DNA of 64,000 nt from assembly GCF_022132145.1 (NCBI RefSeq), contig NZ_JAJISP010000004.1, forward strand, positions 310,001 through 374,000, in the 5' to 3' direction. Below, one piece after another: positions 36,677 through 45,857 of the stretch. Within the stretch, counting starts at the first letter, position 1; each line of letters begins with the position of its first letter. This DNA comes from Pseudomonas sp. MMS21 TM103 (lineage in GTDB: Bacteria; Pseudomonadota; Gammaproteobacteria; Pseudomonadales; Pseudomonadaceae). A program made the translations under genes and the position numbers. The notes under the pieces were generated by a model. The model was not told the origin of the DNA, ran no database searches, and saw only the letters and a list, made by a program, of their open reading frames with translations.

Positions 36677-37204
36677 TTATTTTTGGTAAGCCGCCACTGC
36701 CTTGATGATTTCGGCGCGGGCTGCGTCGGCGTTGCCCCAGCCTTCGACCTTGACCCACTTGCCTTTCTCGAGATCCTTGTAGTTCTCGAAGAAGTGCTTG
36801 ATCTGCTCGAGCAGCAGAGCCGGCAGGTCGGTGTATTCCTTCACGTCCACATACAGCTGGCTCAGCTTGTCGTGCGGGACGGCGATCAGCTTGGCGTCGC
36901 CGCCGGCTTCGTCGGTCATGTGCAGGACGCCAACCGGACGCGCGCGGATGACTGCGCCAGGTGCCACCGGGTACGGGGTCACGACCAGCACGTCGAGGGC
37001 GTCGCCGTCGTCGGCCAGGGTATTGGGGATGTAGCCGTAGTTGGCCGGGTAGAACATCGGGGTGGCCATGAAGCGGTCGACGAACAGGCAATCGCTGTCC
37101 TTGTCGATTTCGTATTTGATCGGCGCGTGGTTGGCCGGGATTTCGATGGCGACGTAGATGTCGTTCGGTACGTCTAGACCGGCTGGAATCTTGCTGTAGC
37201 TCAT
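36677..37204 (-). CDS. ppa: Inorganic pyrophosphatase
   Basis: A protein of 175 residues, family I soluble pyrophosphatase. The active-site motif DGDALDVLV (about 66-74) carries the metal-binding aspartates; [12 protein letters not shown] and [10 protein letters not shown] are also diagnostic. It hydrolyses diphosphate to drive biosynthetic reactions. GGGAG precedes the ATG at good spacing, and a clear -10 element and terminator bracket the gene, so it is a single-gene transcript. Confidence 0.98.
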   Translation of the reverse strand: MSYSKIPAGLDVPNDIYVAIEIPANHAPIKYEIDKDSDCLFVDRFMATPMFYPANYGYIPNTLADDGDALDVLVVTPYPVAPGAVIRARPVGVLHMTDEAGGDAKLIAVPHDKLSQLYVDVKEYTDLPALLLEQIKHFFENYKDLEKGKWVKVEGWGNADAARAEIIKAVAAYQK

Positions 37205-37239
37205 GGAGTGACTCCCGGGGGGGCTAAAAAAGTGGCGCG

Positions 37240-37245
37240 ATTATA
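37240..37245 (-). promoter_or_regulatory. -10 element of ppa
   Basis: A perfect TATAAT on the minus strand about 35 bases before the ppa ATG. The -35 position (17-18 bases upstream) is poor, TAGCAA. Confidence 0.55.
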
Positions 37246-37279
37246 GGCGTATTCCCTGGCAGTTGCTATGCCGGGGGGT

Positions 37280-38119
37280 CTAGCCATTGGTCGCGTGGCG
37301 GCCTCCTTTGGGCCCAGTGCGATAGTCCGGGTGCGCCGCCAGCAGGCGCTGCAGACGCGCCAGCGGGTCTTGCCGGTAGAACAGCGCCAGCTGCGCATAG
37401 ACCGCGGGGAAGGCGGCGGCGAGCAGATCCGGGGCACTGAAGAAGTATTCGCTGGTTACCGCGAAGAATTCCGCCGGGTTTTCGGCGGCGTAGGCATCGA
37501 TGGCGGGTTTGCTGTGCGGATGGGCGTCGAGCTGGCGGTTCAGGGCGTCGTAGGCACTTTGCATGGCGCTGGCCCAGTCGCCGATACGCATGCTGGCGTG
37601 CAGCGGCGGCAGGCCGTTGGCGGCGCCATTGAGCATGTCCAGCTTGTGTGCCAGTTCGTGAATCACCAGGTTGTAGCCGTCCCAGCCACCGCCGGCCTGC
37701 ACGCCGGGCCAGGCGAGGATTACCGGCCCCTGCAGCCAGGCTTCGCCGCTGTGCACGCCGTTCCACTCGTGGACCACGCCGCTGGCATCGCGATGGCGTT
37801 GCGGGCTGACGAAATCGTCGGGGTAGAGGACGATCTCATGGAAGCCCTGGTACCAGTTGAGGTCGGCCAGATGCAGCAGCGGCAGCTCGGCCTGGGCCGC
37901 CAGGGTCAGGCGGTCGCTGGCATCCAGCTCGACCCCGGGCAAGGCGCTCAGGTGCTTGTTGTGCAGGAACAGCACGGCGCGCTCGCACAGGCGCTGTTGC
38001 TCGCTGTCGCTCAGGCCGTCGAGCAGCGGCAGGCGCTGACGCACGATAGCCCAGATCGCGGGGGATATTGGGTGGCGGGCAAGGATGCGCCGGCGGCGCC
38101 AGGCGCGGAACGACCACAT
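37280..38119 (-). CDS. mtfA: MtfA-like zinc peptidase (glucose-regulated metallopeptidase family)
   Basis: A protein of 279 residues with the gluzincin motif HELAHKLDM and an upstream SGEAWLQGPVILAWP segment typical of MtfA (DUF980). In E. coli MtfA binds the Mlc repressor and links glucose transport with ptsG expression; whether that applies here is unknown. The start used is ATG 38119 (MWSFRAWRRRR); GTG 38140 in frame would add seven residues. The gene is divergent from the pseudokinase gene at 38240. Confidence 0.88.
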   Translation of the reverse strand: MWSFRAWRRRRILARHPISPAIWAIVRQRLPLLDGLSDSEQQRLCERAVLFLHNKHLSALPGVELDASDRLTLAAQAELPLLHLADLNWYQGFHEIVLYPDDFVSPQRHRDASGVVHEWNGVHSGEAWLQGPVILAWPGVQAGGGWDGYNLVIHELAHKLDMLNGAANGLPPLHASMRIGDWASAMQSAYDALNRQLDAHPHSKPAIDAYAAENPAEFFAVTSEYFFSAPDLLAAAFPAVYAQLALFYRQDPLARLQRLLAAHPDYRTGPKGGRHATNG

Positions 38120-38239
38120 GGGGACAGGCTCGGGTTGCACGGCTGCTCACCATAAGCGGGGCCGGTACTAGCGGCAAGTTGCATAGAGTCGGCACAAAGG
38201 CTGCAACGGCCTTGGCAGTAATGTCCCGAGGGGCTAGCG

Positions 38240-39835
38240 ATGTCGATAGAACGCATGGATCACCCTGCCGTCAGCCTGGTGCTGGGCGGCGGTATAGACC
38301 TGCCGAGCCAGGCGGCGCGGGCCCGCGCGACCTGGCTGCCTGGGCGCCAGGGACGACCGCCAATGTTGCTGGTGGCCTTGCTGTGGGCGCGTGAATGCCC
38401 CGATGTGGTGCAACAGCTGGACGGGTATCTGGATGCGCTGTTCGCCGACTATCGCTGCACGCCCGCGGGCTGGAGCGAGGCGCAGGCGGCGCGGCAGGTG
38501 TTGGCGGCGCTCAATCAGCAGCTGTTCCGTAGCCGGCAGGCGGGCCGCCGTGTGCCCCAGCTGGATGCCGGCGTGCTGTTGCTGCAGGAAGGCGATGCCC
38601 AGTACCTGCAGGCCGGGGCGGTTGGCCTGCTGCGCTACAAGGGCGGAACTCTGCAGAGCCTGCCGGGCCGCGAGGACATGCAACTGGGCATGCAGGCCGA
38701 GCTGGCGCTGGTGCAGCACAGCATGCCCTTGAGTGAGGGCGAGGCACTGCTGCTGGCGCCGCAGCCGCTGCTCGGCGTGGCCGATCTGGACAGCTTCCGC
38801 GCCGGCTGCGCGGCGCCTGCCGTGGATAACCTGCCGGGATTGCTGGCGCCCTTGCTCAAGGCACCGGGCGCCGCCGTGCTGCTGCTACCGGGAGCAGCCG
38901 AAAGCCTGCCACCGCCGACACCGCGCGAGCAGTGGCCGGCCCTGCGTGACGCCGCGGCGGGCATCCTGGTGGATGGCTGGACGCTGCTTGGCGAGTGTCC
39001 CTTCGGCCCTGCGGGCCGGCTGTTCCGGGCACGCGACGAAAGCGGCCGCGAGGCCTTGCTGTGGCTCGCCGCGCAGGCGGCCGACGAGGTTTTCTGGCAG
39101 CGCGAATGGGCCTTGCGCCGCAGTCCGGTGGCCAGCTTGCCACGGGTGATGTCGTCGCATCGGCCGCGCCAGCATGCCTTCATGCTGTTCGAACCACCCG
39201 GGGCGGGGATGCGCAGCCTGGTCGATTGGGCCGCGAGCCATGGCCCGGTGGATGGGGCGACCCTGCTGGCCCTGCTCGGCCAGGCGATTGCGGCCGTGCG
39301 CGCCCTGCAGCGCCGCGGCATGCAGGGGCTGTGGCTGAGTCCGCGCAATATCCTGATCAGCCAGAGCGGACGCCTGCTGCTGTTGCCGGAATATGCCGCG
39401 CTGTTGCCGGGCGTGCCCCGTCAGCAGCTGCCCGCCGAGGCGATCCCACTGGCGCCGGAGGTGCGCGGCGAGCAACGGCTGGATGGCCGCGCCGATCAGT
39501 TCGCCCTGGCGGCACTGGCCTATTGGCTGATCTGTGGGCAATGGCCGGAAGTCGCAGGCCCGGAAGGCGGGCCGGCGAGCCATTACCTGCCGCTGGCCAA
39601 TTTCACCACGCACTTGCCGGCCGGTTGGGACGGCGTGCTGGCGCGGGCCTTGGCGCCCCAGCCGGCTGCGCGGTTCGAGGCGTTGTCGGAGTTTCACCAG
39701 GCGTTGCAGGAGCCATTGACACATCCGCCGGCCCCGGCGCGGGTCAACCTGCGCGCACAGCCCTGGCGGCTGGCACTGCTCGGCGCCTTGCTGATGCAGC
39801 TGGGGCTTGGCTTGTGGCTGAGCCTGCTGGGCTAG
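38240..39835 (+). CDS. Degenerate PP2C phosphatase/protein kinase fusion, tail-anchored
   Basis: A protein of 531 residues laid out like the bacterial PP2C-Ser/Thr-kinase fusions but with altered active sites. The N-terminal ~245 residues follow the PP2C strand order, yet the metal-binding GD reads AGAVG (about 129) and the SDG position reads APQP. The C-terminal part follows the kinase fold: a helix-C-like FWQREWALRR, PRNIL where HRDxxPxN is expected, LPEYAAL where DFG is expected, then a well conserved APE-like LAPEVRGE and RADQFALAALAYWLICGQWP. The VAIK lysine is also missing. It ends in a hydrophobic helix (about 508-530). GAGGGG precedes the ATG. It is best read as a pseudophosphatase-pseudokinase scaffold at the membrane. 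Confidence 0.8.
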   Translation: MSIERMDHPAVSLVLGGGIDLPSQAARARATWLPGRQGRPPMLLVALLWARECPDVVQQLDGYLDALFADYRCTPAGWSEAQAARQVLAALNQQLFRSRQAGRRVPQLDAGVLLLQEGDAQYLQAGAVGLLRYKGGTLQSLPGREDMQLGMQAELALVQHSMPLSEGEALLLAPQPLLGVADLDSFRAGCAAPAVDNLPGLLAPLLKAPGAAVLLLPGAAESLPPPTPREQWPALRDAAAGILVDGWTLLGECPFGPAGRLFRARDESGREALLWLAAQAADEVFWQREWALRRSPVASLPRVMSSHRPRQHAFMLFEPPGAGMRSLVDWAASHGPVDGATLLALLGQAIAAVRALQRRGMQGLWLSPRNILISQSGRLLLLPEYAALLPGVPRQQLPAEAIPLAPEVRGEQRLDGRADQFALAALAYWLICGQWPEVAGPEGGPASHYLPLANFTTHLPAGWDGVLARALAPQPAARFEALSEFHQALQEPLTHPPAPARVNLRAQPWRLALLGALLMQLGLGLWLSLLG

Positions 39836-39907
39836 GCGAGCGCGCGCCAGCGCCGGCCTCAAGCCAGCGGCCGAGCTGGCCGCCGGATGGGCCCGGCGCG
39901 GCCCAGG

Positions 39908-40363
39908 TCAATCGAGGTTGATGGGCAACACGTAGTTCTTGAACTGCTGGTCTTCGACGAAGCCGATCGACTCGTAGACCTTGTGCGCCACCTCGTTATC
40001 CCGGCTGGTGGCAACGCGCATGCGCACGGCGTTGGTGTCCTTGGCCATTTTCTTCGCGGTTTGCAGCAGGCGGTCGGCCACCAACTGGCGCCGCGCGTCT
40101 TCGGCGACGTAGATATCGTTGAGGATCCACACGCGCTTGAGCGACAGCGAGGAATAGCTCGGGTAGAGCTGGCAGAACCCCAGCAGCTTGTCCTCGTCGT
40201 CGGCCAGGGCCAGGTAAATCACCGATTCCTTGCGGCGCAGGCGGGTTTCCAGGAACTTGCGCGAGGAATCGGGGAAAGGCAGCTCGCCATAGAACTCACG
40301 GTATTTGACGAACAGCGGGGTCAACAGATCCAGGTGCTCCAGGGTAGCAGGGACGATACGCAT
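39908..40363 (-). CDS. GNAT-family N-acetyltransferase
   Basis: A protein of 151 residues with the GCN5-related fold: LADDEDKLLGFCQLYPSYSS as motifs C/D, LNDIYVAEDARRQLVADRLL as the acetyl-CoA-binding motif A (a degenerate RxxGxG/A) and YESIGFVED as motif B. ATG 40363 has GAGG upstream; the frame runs to 40405 without family similarity. It follows eutC at a distance of about 130 bases on the same strand but is probably a separate unit. The acceptor substrate is unknown. Confidence 0.88.
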   Translation of the reverse strand: MRIVPATLEHLDLLTPLFVKYREFYGELPFPDSSRKFLETRLRRKESVIYLALADDEDKLLGFCQLYPSYSSLSLKRVWILNDIYVAEDARRQLVADRLLQTAKKMAKDTNAVRMRVATSRDNEVAHKVYESIGFVEDQQFKNYVLPINLD

Positions 40364-40494
40364 GGCGAGCCTCGGTATTAATGATTGGCTGGGGTGGCAG
40401 TGCATGAGCCATGCCAGTGGACATGGCGATGCTGCCTAATGCTTTTGGAAAGCGCAATCCAAGCAAGCGTTTGATCTGGTCTCGCGGGCGAAAA

Positions 40495-41310
40495 CTAGCT
40501 CAGCAGGAAATTGCCCATGCCGGATGCTGCCGTGTCCAGGCACGGCACTTGCGCCTCATCCTTCAGGTTGACCCCGGACAGCTGGCGCCGACAGGCCTCG
40601 CGCATCAGGTACAGCAAGCGATGGGCGGCCATGCCATAACTCTGCCCCTCCAGGCGTACGTTGGAGATGCAGTTGCGGTAGGCATCGGTGAGGCCGACGC
40701 GGGGCGCATAGGTGAAGTACAGGCCGAGGCTGTCCGGCGAACTGAGACCCGGGCGTTCTCCGATCAGAATCACCACCATCTTGGCGTTGAGCAGTTCGGC
40801 GACTTCGTCGGCCACTGCCACCCGGCCCTGGGCCACCAGGGCCACCGGCGACAGCGACCAGCCTTCGGCGTTCGCCAGCTCTTCCATTCGGGCGAGAAAT
40901 GGCAGCGCATGCCGATGCACGGCGAGCGCCGACAGGCCGTCCGCCACCACGACCGCCAGGTCCACGCCGCCGGGGTTGGCCTGGGCGTAGTCGTGTAAAT
41001 GGCGGATCGATGCCTCATTCAGGCGGCGCCCCAGATCGGGGCGCTGCAGGTAGGTATCGCGATCCGCCGCGGCGCTGTGCAGCAGCAAGCTGGCGCGCCC
41101 GCGGTCCGCCAGGCCGGCACGGAGGGCGGCATGGTCGAATGGCAGGTGCACCGCGTCACGCGCCTGGGCGTGGGCATACTGGAAGTCCAGCAGGGCCGTG
41201 GTCGGCAGGCTGGTGCCGGCGCGACCGAGGGCGATGCGCGCCGGCGTCAGGCGGCGCAGCTCCTGCCAGGGATTCTCGGTGGTGGCGGAAACGGGCAGTT
41301 CTGGTTCCAT
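40495..41310 (-). CDS. eutC: Ethanolamine ammonia-lyase small subunit
   Basis: A protein of 271 residues, the light chain of adenosylcobalamin-dependent ethanolamine ammonia-lyase. The segments [39 protein letters not shown] and [17 protein letters not shown] are family signatures, and the length is near that of other Pseudomonas EutC proteins. With EutB it converts ethanolamine to acetaldehyde and ammonia. The gene follows eutB by 57 bases. Product acetaldehyde would need an aldehyde dehydrogenase, whose gene next door is a pseudogene. Confidence 0.96.
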   Translation of the reverse strand: MEPELPVSATTENPWQELRRLTPARIALGRAGTSLPTTALLDFQYAHAQARDAVHLPFDHAALRAGLADRGRASLLLHSAAADRDTYLQRPDLGRRLNEASIRHLHDYAQANPGGVDLAVVVADGLSALAVHRHALPFLARMEELANAEGWSLSPVALVAQGRVAVADEVAELLNAKMVVILIGERPGLSSPDSLGLYFTYAPRVGLTDAYRNCISNVRLEGQSYGMAAHRLLYLMREACRRQLSGVNLKDEAQVPCLDTAASGMGNFLLS

Positions 41311-41367
41311 GGTGATTTCTCGATCGCTGTTGGCGAGCGGGCCGGGCCCGCCTCTCCGGGGACGCTG

Positions 41368-42762
41368 TCAGCCCAACTGGGCCAGGGCCCGGCGGAATGC
41401 CGGGGGTAAGTTGTCGCCGAAGCGCACGCGTCCGTCGGCCTGGGTGAAGATGCCCATGCGCTGCAGCCAGGCTTCGAACTCCGGTGCCGGCTTCAGCCCC
41501 TGGCTCTGGCGCACGTAGAGGGCGTCGTGGAACGAGGTGGTCTGGTAGTTGAGCATGATGTCATCGGAGCCGGGGATGCCCATGATGAAGTTGATCCCGG
41601 CCACGCCAAACAAGGTCAGCAGCGTGTCCATGTCGTCCTGGTCGGCCTCGGCGTGGTTGGTGTAACAGACGTCGCAGCCCATCGGCAGGCCGAGCAGCTT
41701 GCCGCAGAAGTGATCCTCCAGCCCGGCGCGGATGATCTGCTTGCCGTTGTACAGGTATTCCGGACCGATAAAACCGACCACAGTGTTGACCAGGAACGGT
41801 TTGAAATGGCGTGCCACCGCATAGGCGCGGGTTTCGCAGGTCTGCTGATCGAGGCCGTGGTGGGCGTTGGCCGACAGGGCGCTGCCCTGGCCGGTTTCAA
41901 AGTACATCAGGTTGTTGCCGAGGCTGCCGCGCTTGAGCGACAGCCCGGCCTCGTAGCCTTCCTGGAGGACCTGCAGGTTGATGCCGAAGCTGGCGTTGGC
42001 CGCTTCGGTGCCGGCGATCGACTGGAACACCAGGTCCAGCGGCACGCCGCGGTTGATCGCCTCGATCGAACTGGTGACGTGGGTCAGCACGCAGGCCTGG
42101 GTCGGGATCTCGTAGCGCTGGATGATGCCATCGAGCATGCGCAGCATCTCGCAGATCGAACCGATGCTGTCGGTGGCCGGGTTGATGCCGAGCATGGCGT
42201 CGCCGTTGCCATACAGCAGGCCGTCGAGAATGCTCGCGGCGATGCCCGCCGGCTCGTCGGTCGGGTGATTGGGCTGCAGGCGGGTGGACATGCGCCCGCG
42301 CAGGCCGACGGTGTTGCGAAAGCGGGTGACCACGCGGATCTTCTGTGCCACCAGGATCAGGTCCTGCACGCGCATCAGTTTCGACACGGCGGCGGCCATT
42401 TCCGGGGTCAGGCCGGGGGCCAGGGCACGCAGCGAGGCTTCAGTGGCCTGGTCGCTGAGCAGCCAGTCGCGCAGGCCACCGACGGTCAGGTGGCTGGCCG
42501 CGGCGAAGGCCGAGCGGTCGTGGCTGTCGATGATCAGCCGGGTGACCTCATCCCCTTCATAGGGGATCAGCGCCTCGTCGAGGAAATGCGCGAGGGGAAT
42601 GTCGGCCAGGGTCATCTGCGCGGCCACCCGCTCGCCGTCGCTGGCGGCGGCGACGCCTGCCAGGTAGTCGCCGGAGCGCGCCGGACTGGCCTTGGCCATG
42701 ACCTCCCTGAGGCTGTCGAACCGGTAGGTTTCACCACCCACCGAATGAAAAAAACGGGCCAT
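41368..42762 (-). CDS. eutB: Ethanolamine ammonia-lyase large subunit
   Basis: A protein of 464 residues, normal for EutB, the catalytic TIM-barrel subunit that binds the substrate and, with EutC, adenosylcobalamin. Family segments seen include RMSTRLQPNHPTD, YGNGDAMLGINPATDS and MGCDVCYTNHAEADQDDMD. No truncation or frameshift is visible, so the enzyme should be functional given B12. The gene is first of the eutBC pair; a stem-loop lies 40-76 bases upstream. No transporter, reactivase or eutR regulator is in the window. Confidence 0.97.
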   Translation of the reverse strand: MARFFHSVGGETYRFDSLREVMAKASPARSGDYLAGVAAASDGERVAAQMTLADIPLAHFLDEALIPYEGDEVTRLIIDSHDRSAFAAASHLTVGGLRDWLLSDQATEASLRALAPGLTPEMAAAVSKLMRVQDLILVAQKIRVVTRFRNTVGLRGRMSTRLQPNHPTDEPAGIAASILDGLLYGNGDAMLGINPATDSIGSICEMLRMLDGIIQRYEIPTQACVLTHVTSSIEAINRGVPLDLVFQSIAGTEAANASFGINLQVLQEGYEAGLSLKRGSLGNNLMYFETGQGSALSANAHHGLDQQTCETRAYAVARHFKPFLVNTVVGFIGPEYLYNGKQIIRAGLEDHFCGKLLGLPMGCDVCYTNHAEADQDDMDTLLTLFGVAGINFIMGIPGSDDIMLNYQTTSFHDALYVRQSQGLKPAPEFEAWLQRMGIFTQADGRVRFGDNLPPAFRRALAQLG

Positions 42763-43085
42763 GCGTTAGCTACTCCTGAAACGGCTCGTTATCGCGAAAC
42801 GGGCAAAGCGCATGGCGCTGTTCGCCCATGCGCTTGCCTGCACTTTAATGGAGCCTCCGGCGCACCTGAGCGCGCCAGAGGTGCAGCTTAAACCCCAGTC
42901 AGCATGGCGTCAGCCGGCGCGTCGGAGCGCTGCTGATGGGGGAGTAAGAAGTAGGTGTGGCCCAGGCCGGCAGCGCCCCCATAGATGCAGGCTGACGAGT
43001 GCAGTTTTGAGTTGCAGTCGTCATTGCGTCGCCGCCTTGAGAGTTGCTCCGCTGAAAGACTTGCTGATGCAGGCAACCGCCATGC
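42763..43085. other. Non-coding leader region upstream of eutB
   Basis: About 320 bases with no convincing gene. A long stem, GGCAAAGCGCATGG (42802-42815) with CCATGCGCTTGCC (42826-42838), one base bulged, would lie in the eutB 5' leader on the minus strand. The rest shows no recognised element and may contain decayed sequence continuing from the aldehyde dehydrogenase remnant. Confidence 0.5.
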
Positions 43086-43460
43086 CAGCGGGTTGATGCC
43101 GTAGCTGATCAGCCGGTTCTTGGTCTGCTGGCAGTGGTCGAGCACCGAGCTTATTGGTCACGTGGCCGCCGCCGGACTTCATGTAACCACCTAAGGCAGC
43201 GGCCGCCGGCTACAGGAGGTAACACGCGGTCCAGATACGTCCGGCACATGCGCTAGGCGCGGTTGATGTCGCGGGTCCACAGGCCGGAACCCAGGCCGAA
43301 TTCGGTGTCATTGGCAATCGCCAGGGTTTCGCGCACGGTCTTGCCGTTGTCCCTGCGATCGGCAATTGGCAGCGCCAGCCAGCGGTTCTGCAGCGAGGTC
43401 TTGCCCCGGTATCGGCGGCGGGAGGGCGTGCGCGATCTGTCCTCGGCGCGTGCAGCAACA
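43086..43460 (-). pseudogene. Collapsed aldehyde dehydrogenase gene (ExaC/acetaldehyde dehydrogenase type)
   Basis: Minus-strand fragments match an NAD-aldehyde dehydrogenase in the right order but in different frames: AED/IAHAL and GKTS near the N-terminus, ADRRDNGKTVRETLA, then directly IANDTEFGLGSGLWTRDINRA from the C-terminal quarter, then RIWTACYLL, an in-frame stop (43210-43212), ALGGYMKSGGG, a frame change and MLDHCQQTKNRLISYGINPL. The catalytic cysteine and most of the centre are deleted, so no enzyme can be made. It lies just upstream of eutBC, where pseudomonads keep an aldehyde dehydrogenase for the acetaldehyde formed from ethanolamine. Confidence 0.85.
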
Positions 43461-43750
43461 AGGCGCACTGTTGCAGTCCTTGCTCGGTGAGGACTCCCGC
43501 GAGCTTTCTCGAGCGGCTGCGGTCGAATCAGCCTTGGCTGAGGTAGAGGCCGGGAAAGAGGCTGCTGTGCTAACCTGCGGCGAGTTTTCCGGGGCCTTGT
43601 GTTCGTCCTGAGCCGCTCCAGGTGTGTGCATGTTGTCGCAGCGGCTCAGTCGCGAAAATCGCGGATAAATCCGCGCCTGCGGACTCGCCATGCGTTGCTG
43701 CGATACGGCCTGCCTGACGGTCTTAATTCGTTGGTTTTTCGAGGTTATTC
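43461..43750. other. Region upstream of mpl
   Basis: No supported gene. It may hold further unreadable remains of the aldehyde dehydrogenase 5' end on the minus strand and the promoter of mpl on the plus strand. GAGG at 43740 is the mpl ribosome site. Confidence 0.4.
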
Positions 43751-45100
43751 ATGCATATCCATATTCTCGGCATCTGCGGCACCTTTATGGGTTCGCTGGC
43801 CGTGCTGGCCAAGGAACTGGGCCATCGCGTCACCGGGTCCGATGCCAATGTCTACCCGCCGATGAGCACCCAGCTCGAAGCCCAGGGCATCGAACTGACC
43901 CAGGGCTACGATGCCGCGCAACTCGATCCGGCACCGGATCTGGTGGTGATCGGCAATGCGCTGTCGCGCGGCAATCCGGCGGTTGAATACGTGCTGAACC
44001 AGGGCCTGCCCTACGTCAGCGGCCCTCAGTGGCTGGCCGACCACGTGCTGCAAGGGCGCTGGGTGCTGGCAGTGGCCGGCACCCATGGCAAGACCACCAG
44101 CAGCAGCATGCTGGCCTGGGTCCTGGAGCAGGCCGGCATGAGCCCGGGCTTCCTGATTGGCGGGGTGCCGCAGAACTTTGGCATTTCCGCGCGCCTGGGC
44201 GGCACGCCGTTCTTCGTGGTCGAGGCCGACGAGTACGACAGCGCCTTCTTCGACAAGCGCAGCAAGTTCGTCCACTACCGCCCGCGCACCGCGATCCTGA
44301 ATAACCTGGAGTTCGATCACGCGGACATCTTCCCGGATCTGGCGGCCATCGAGCGGCAATTCCATCACCTGGTACGGACCATTCCCGGTGACGGGCTGAT
44401 CATCCACCCGGCGGCCGAAGTGGCGCTGCAACGGGTCATCGAGATGGGCTGCTGGACCCCGGTGCAGACCACCGGCGCAGGCGGCCAGTGGCAGGCCCGT
44501 TTGCTCAGCGCCGATGGCGCGCGCTTCGAGGTGCTGTTCGACGGCCGGCCCCAGGGCGTGGTCGACTGGCAGCTGACCGGCCAGCACAACGTGGCCAATG
44601 CCCTCGCGGTACTGGCGGCGGCGCGCCATGTCGGCGTGGTCCCGGAGCTCGGGATCGGCGCCCTGTGCAGCTTTATCAACGCCAAGCGGCGGATGGAAAA
44701 GGTTGCCGAAATCAATGGCGTGACCATCTTCGACGACTTCGCCCACCACCCGACGGCGATTGCCACCACCCTCGACGGCCTGCGAAAAAGCATCGGCAAT
44801 GCCAAGCTGATCGCGGTGATCGAACCACGCTCCAACTCGATGAAACTCGGTGCCCACCGCGACGGCTTGCCGGGTTCGGTGGTCCAGGCCGATTCGGTGT
44901 ACTGGTACGCACCGGCCAACCTCGGCTGGGACCTGGCGGCGAGCGTGGCCTCATCGGCAGTGCCGACCCAGGTCTGTGATTCCCTGGAGGCCATCATCAA
45001 AGGGGTCAAGGCCGAAGCCGCGCCGGGCACCCAGGTGGTGGTGATGAGCAACGGTGGCTTTGGCGGCTTGCATGGCAAGCTGGCCGCGGCACTGGCCTGA
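43751..45100 (+). CDS. mpl: UDP-N-acetylmuramate:L-alanyl-gamma-D-glutamyl-meso-diaminopimelate ligase
   Basis: A protein of 449 residues of the Mur ligase family. It reuses the tripeptide released from old peptidoglycan by joining it to UDP-MurNAc. Seen are the Rossmann-like N-terminus (HIHILGICGTFMG), the ATP-binding loop AGTHGKTTSSSM near 110, EADEYDSAFFDKRSKFVHY and the C-terminal FDDFAHHPTAI. The start ATG has GAGG ten bases upstream. It is followed by ubiX, as in related genomes. Confidence 0.96.
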   Translation: MHIHILGICGTFMGSLAVLAKELGHRVTGSDANVYPPMSTQLEAQGIELTQGYDAAQLDPAPDLVVIGNALSRGNPAVEYVLNQGLPYVSGPQWLADHVLQGRWVLAVAGTHGKTTSSSMLAWVLEQAGMSPGFLIGGVPQNFGISARLGGTPFFVVEADEYDSAFFDKRSKFVHYRPRTAILNNLEFDHADIFPDLAAIERQFHHLVRTIPGDGLIIHPAAEVALQRVIEMGCWTPVQTTGAGGQWQARLLSADGARFEVLFDGRPQGVVDWQLTGQHNVANALAVLAAARHVGVVPELGIGALCSFINAKRRMEKVAEINGVTIFDDFAHHPTAIATTLDGLRKSIGNAKLIAVIEPRSNSMKLGAHRDGLPGSVVQADSVYWYAPANLGWDLAASVASSAVPTQVCDSLEAIIKGVKAEAAPGTQVVVMSNGGFGGLHGKLAAALA

Positions 45101-45116
45101 TAAAAAGTGCACATTC

Positions 45117-45138
45117 GCGCTCATGGTGTCGTGAGCGC
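45117..45138 (+). terminator. Hairpin after mpl
   Basis: GCGCTCA and TGAGCGC pair around an eight-base loop 16 bases after the mpl stop. There is no T-run, so it is at best a weak or factor-dependent 3' end. Confidence 0.3.
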
Positions 45139-45227
45139 ACGATTAGGTCGGGCCGCGTAGGCAAGACGAAGGCCTGCGAGAAACGCAGCGCAGCATCAGC
45201 AAGCGCAACAGCTTTGAGAGTGAATTC

Positions 45228-45857
45228 ATGAGCGGACCCGAGAGAATTACCCTGGCCATGACCGGTGCCTCCGGCGCCCAGTACGGCCTGCGCCTGCTCG
45301 ACTGCCTGGTGCAGGAAGATCGCGAGGTGCATTTCCTGATTTCCAAGGCCGCGCAATTGGTGCTGGCCACCGAAACGGACGTGACCCTGCCAGCCAAGCC
45401 CCAGGCCATGCAGGCGTTCTTGAGTGAGTACACCGGTGCGGCGCCAGGGCAAATTCGCGTCTACGGCAAGGAAGACTGGATGGCCCCGGCGGCCTCCGGC
45501 TCGGGTGCGCCCAGCGCCATGGTGGTGGTGCCCTGCTCGACCGGCACCCTGTCGGCGATTGCCACGGGCGCCTGCAACAACCTGATCGAGCGCGCCGCCG
45601 ATGTGGTGCTCAAGGAGCGTCGTCAGTTGATCCTGGTGCCGCGCGAGGCGCCATTTTCCAGCATCCACCTGGAGAATATGCTCAAGCTGTCGAACCTGGG
45701 CGCGGTGATCCTGCCGGCGGCGCCGGGCTTCTATCACCAGCCGCAGACCATCGACGACCTGATCGACTTCGTCGTGGCGCGCATCCTCAACTGCCTGGGC
45801 GTGCCTCAGGACATGCTGCCGCGCTGGGGCGAACAGCATCGGGGCTCGGATGAGTAA
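45228..45857 (+). CDS. ubiX: Flavin prenyltransferase UbiX
   Basis: A protein of 209 residues that attaches a dimethylallyl unit to FMN to make the prenylated cofactor of UbiD-type decarboxylases, needed for ubiquinone synthesis. Signatures are the N-terminal [48 protein letters not shown] region (about 98-130) and [15 protein letters not shown]. The cofactor substrate FMN links it thematically to the riboflavin genes of the window. It overlaps the following lipoprotein gene by 8 bases. Confidence 0.96.
   Translation: MSGPERITLAMTGASGAQYGLRLLDCLVQEDREVHFLISKAAQLVLATETDVTLPAKPQAMQAFLSEYTGAAPGQIRVYGKEDWMAPAASGSGAPSAMVVVPCSTGTLSAIATGACNNLIERAADVVLKERRQLILVPREAPFSSIHLENMLKLSNLGAVILPAAPGFYHQPQTIDDLIDFVVARILNCLGVPQDMLPRWGEQHRGSDE

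Noticed and set aside
41527-42891. 454-codon plus-strand frame opposite eutB
   Set aside because: Antisense to a complete and conserved enzyme gene; translation is low complexity.
42888-43145. 85-codon minus-strand ORF as an independent small gene
   Set aside because: Its first twenty residues are the C-terminus of an aldehyde dehydrogenase and the rest is read-through, so it belongs to the pseudogene.
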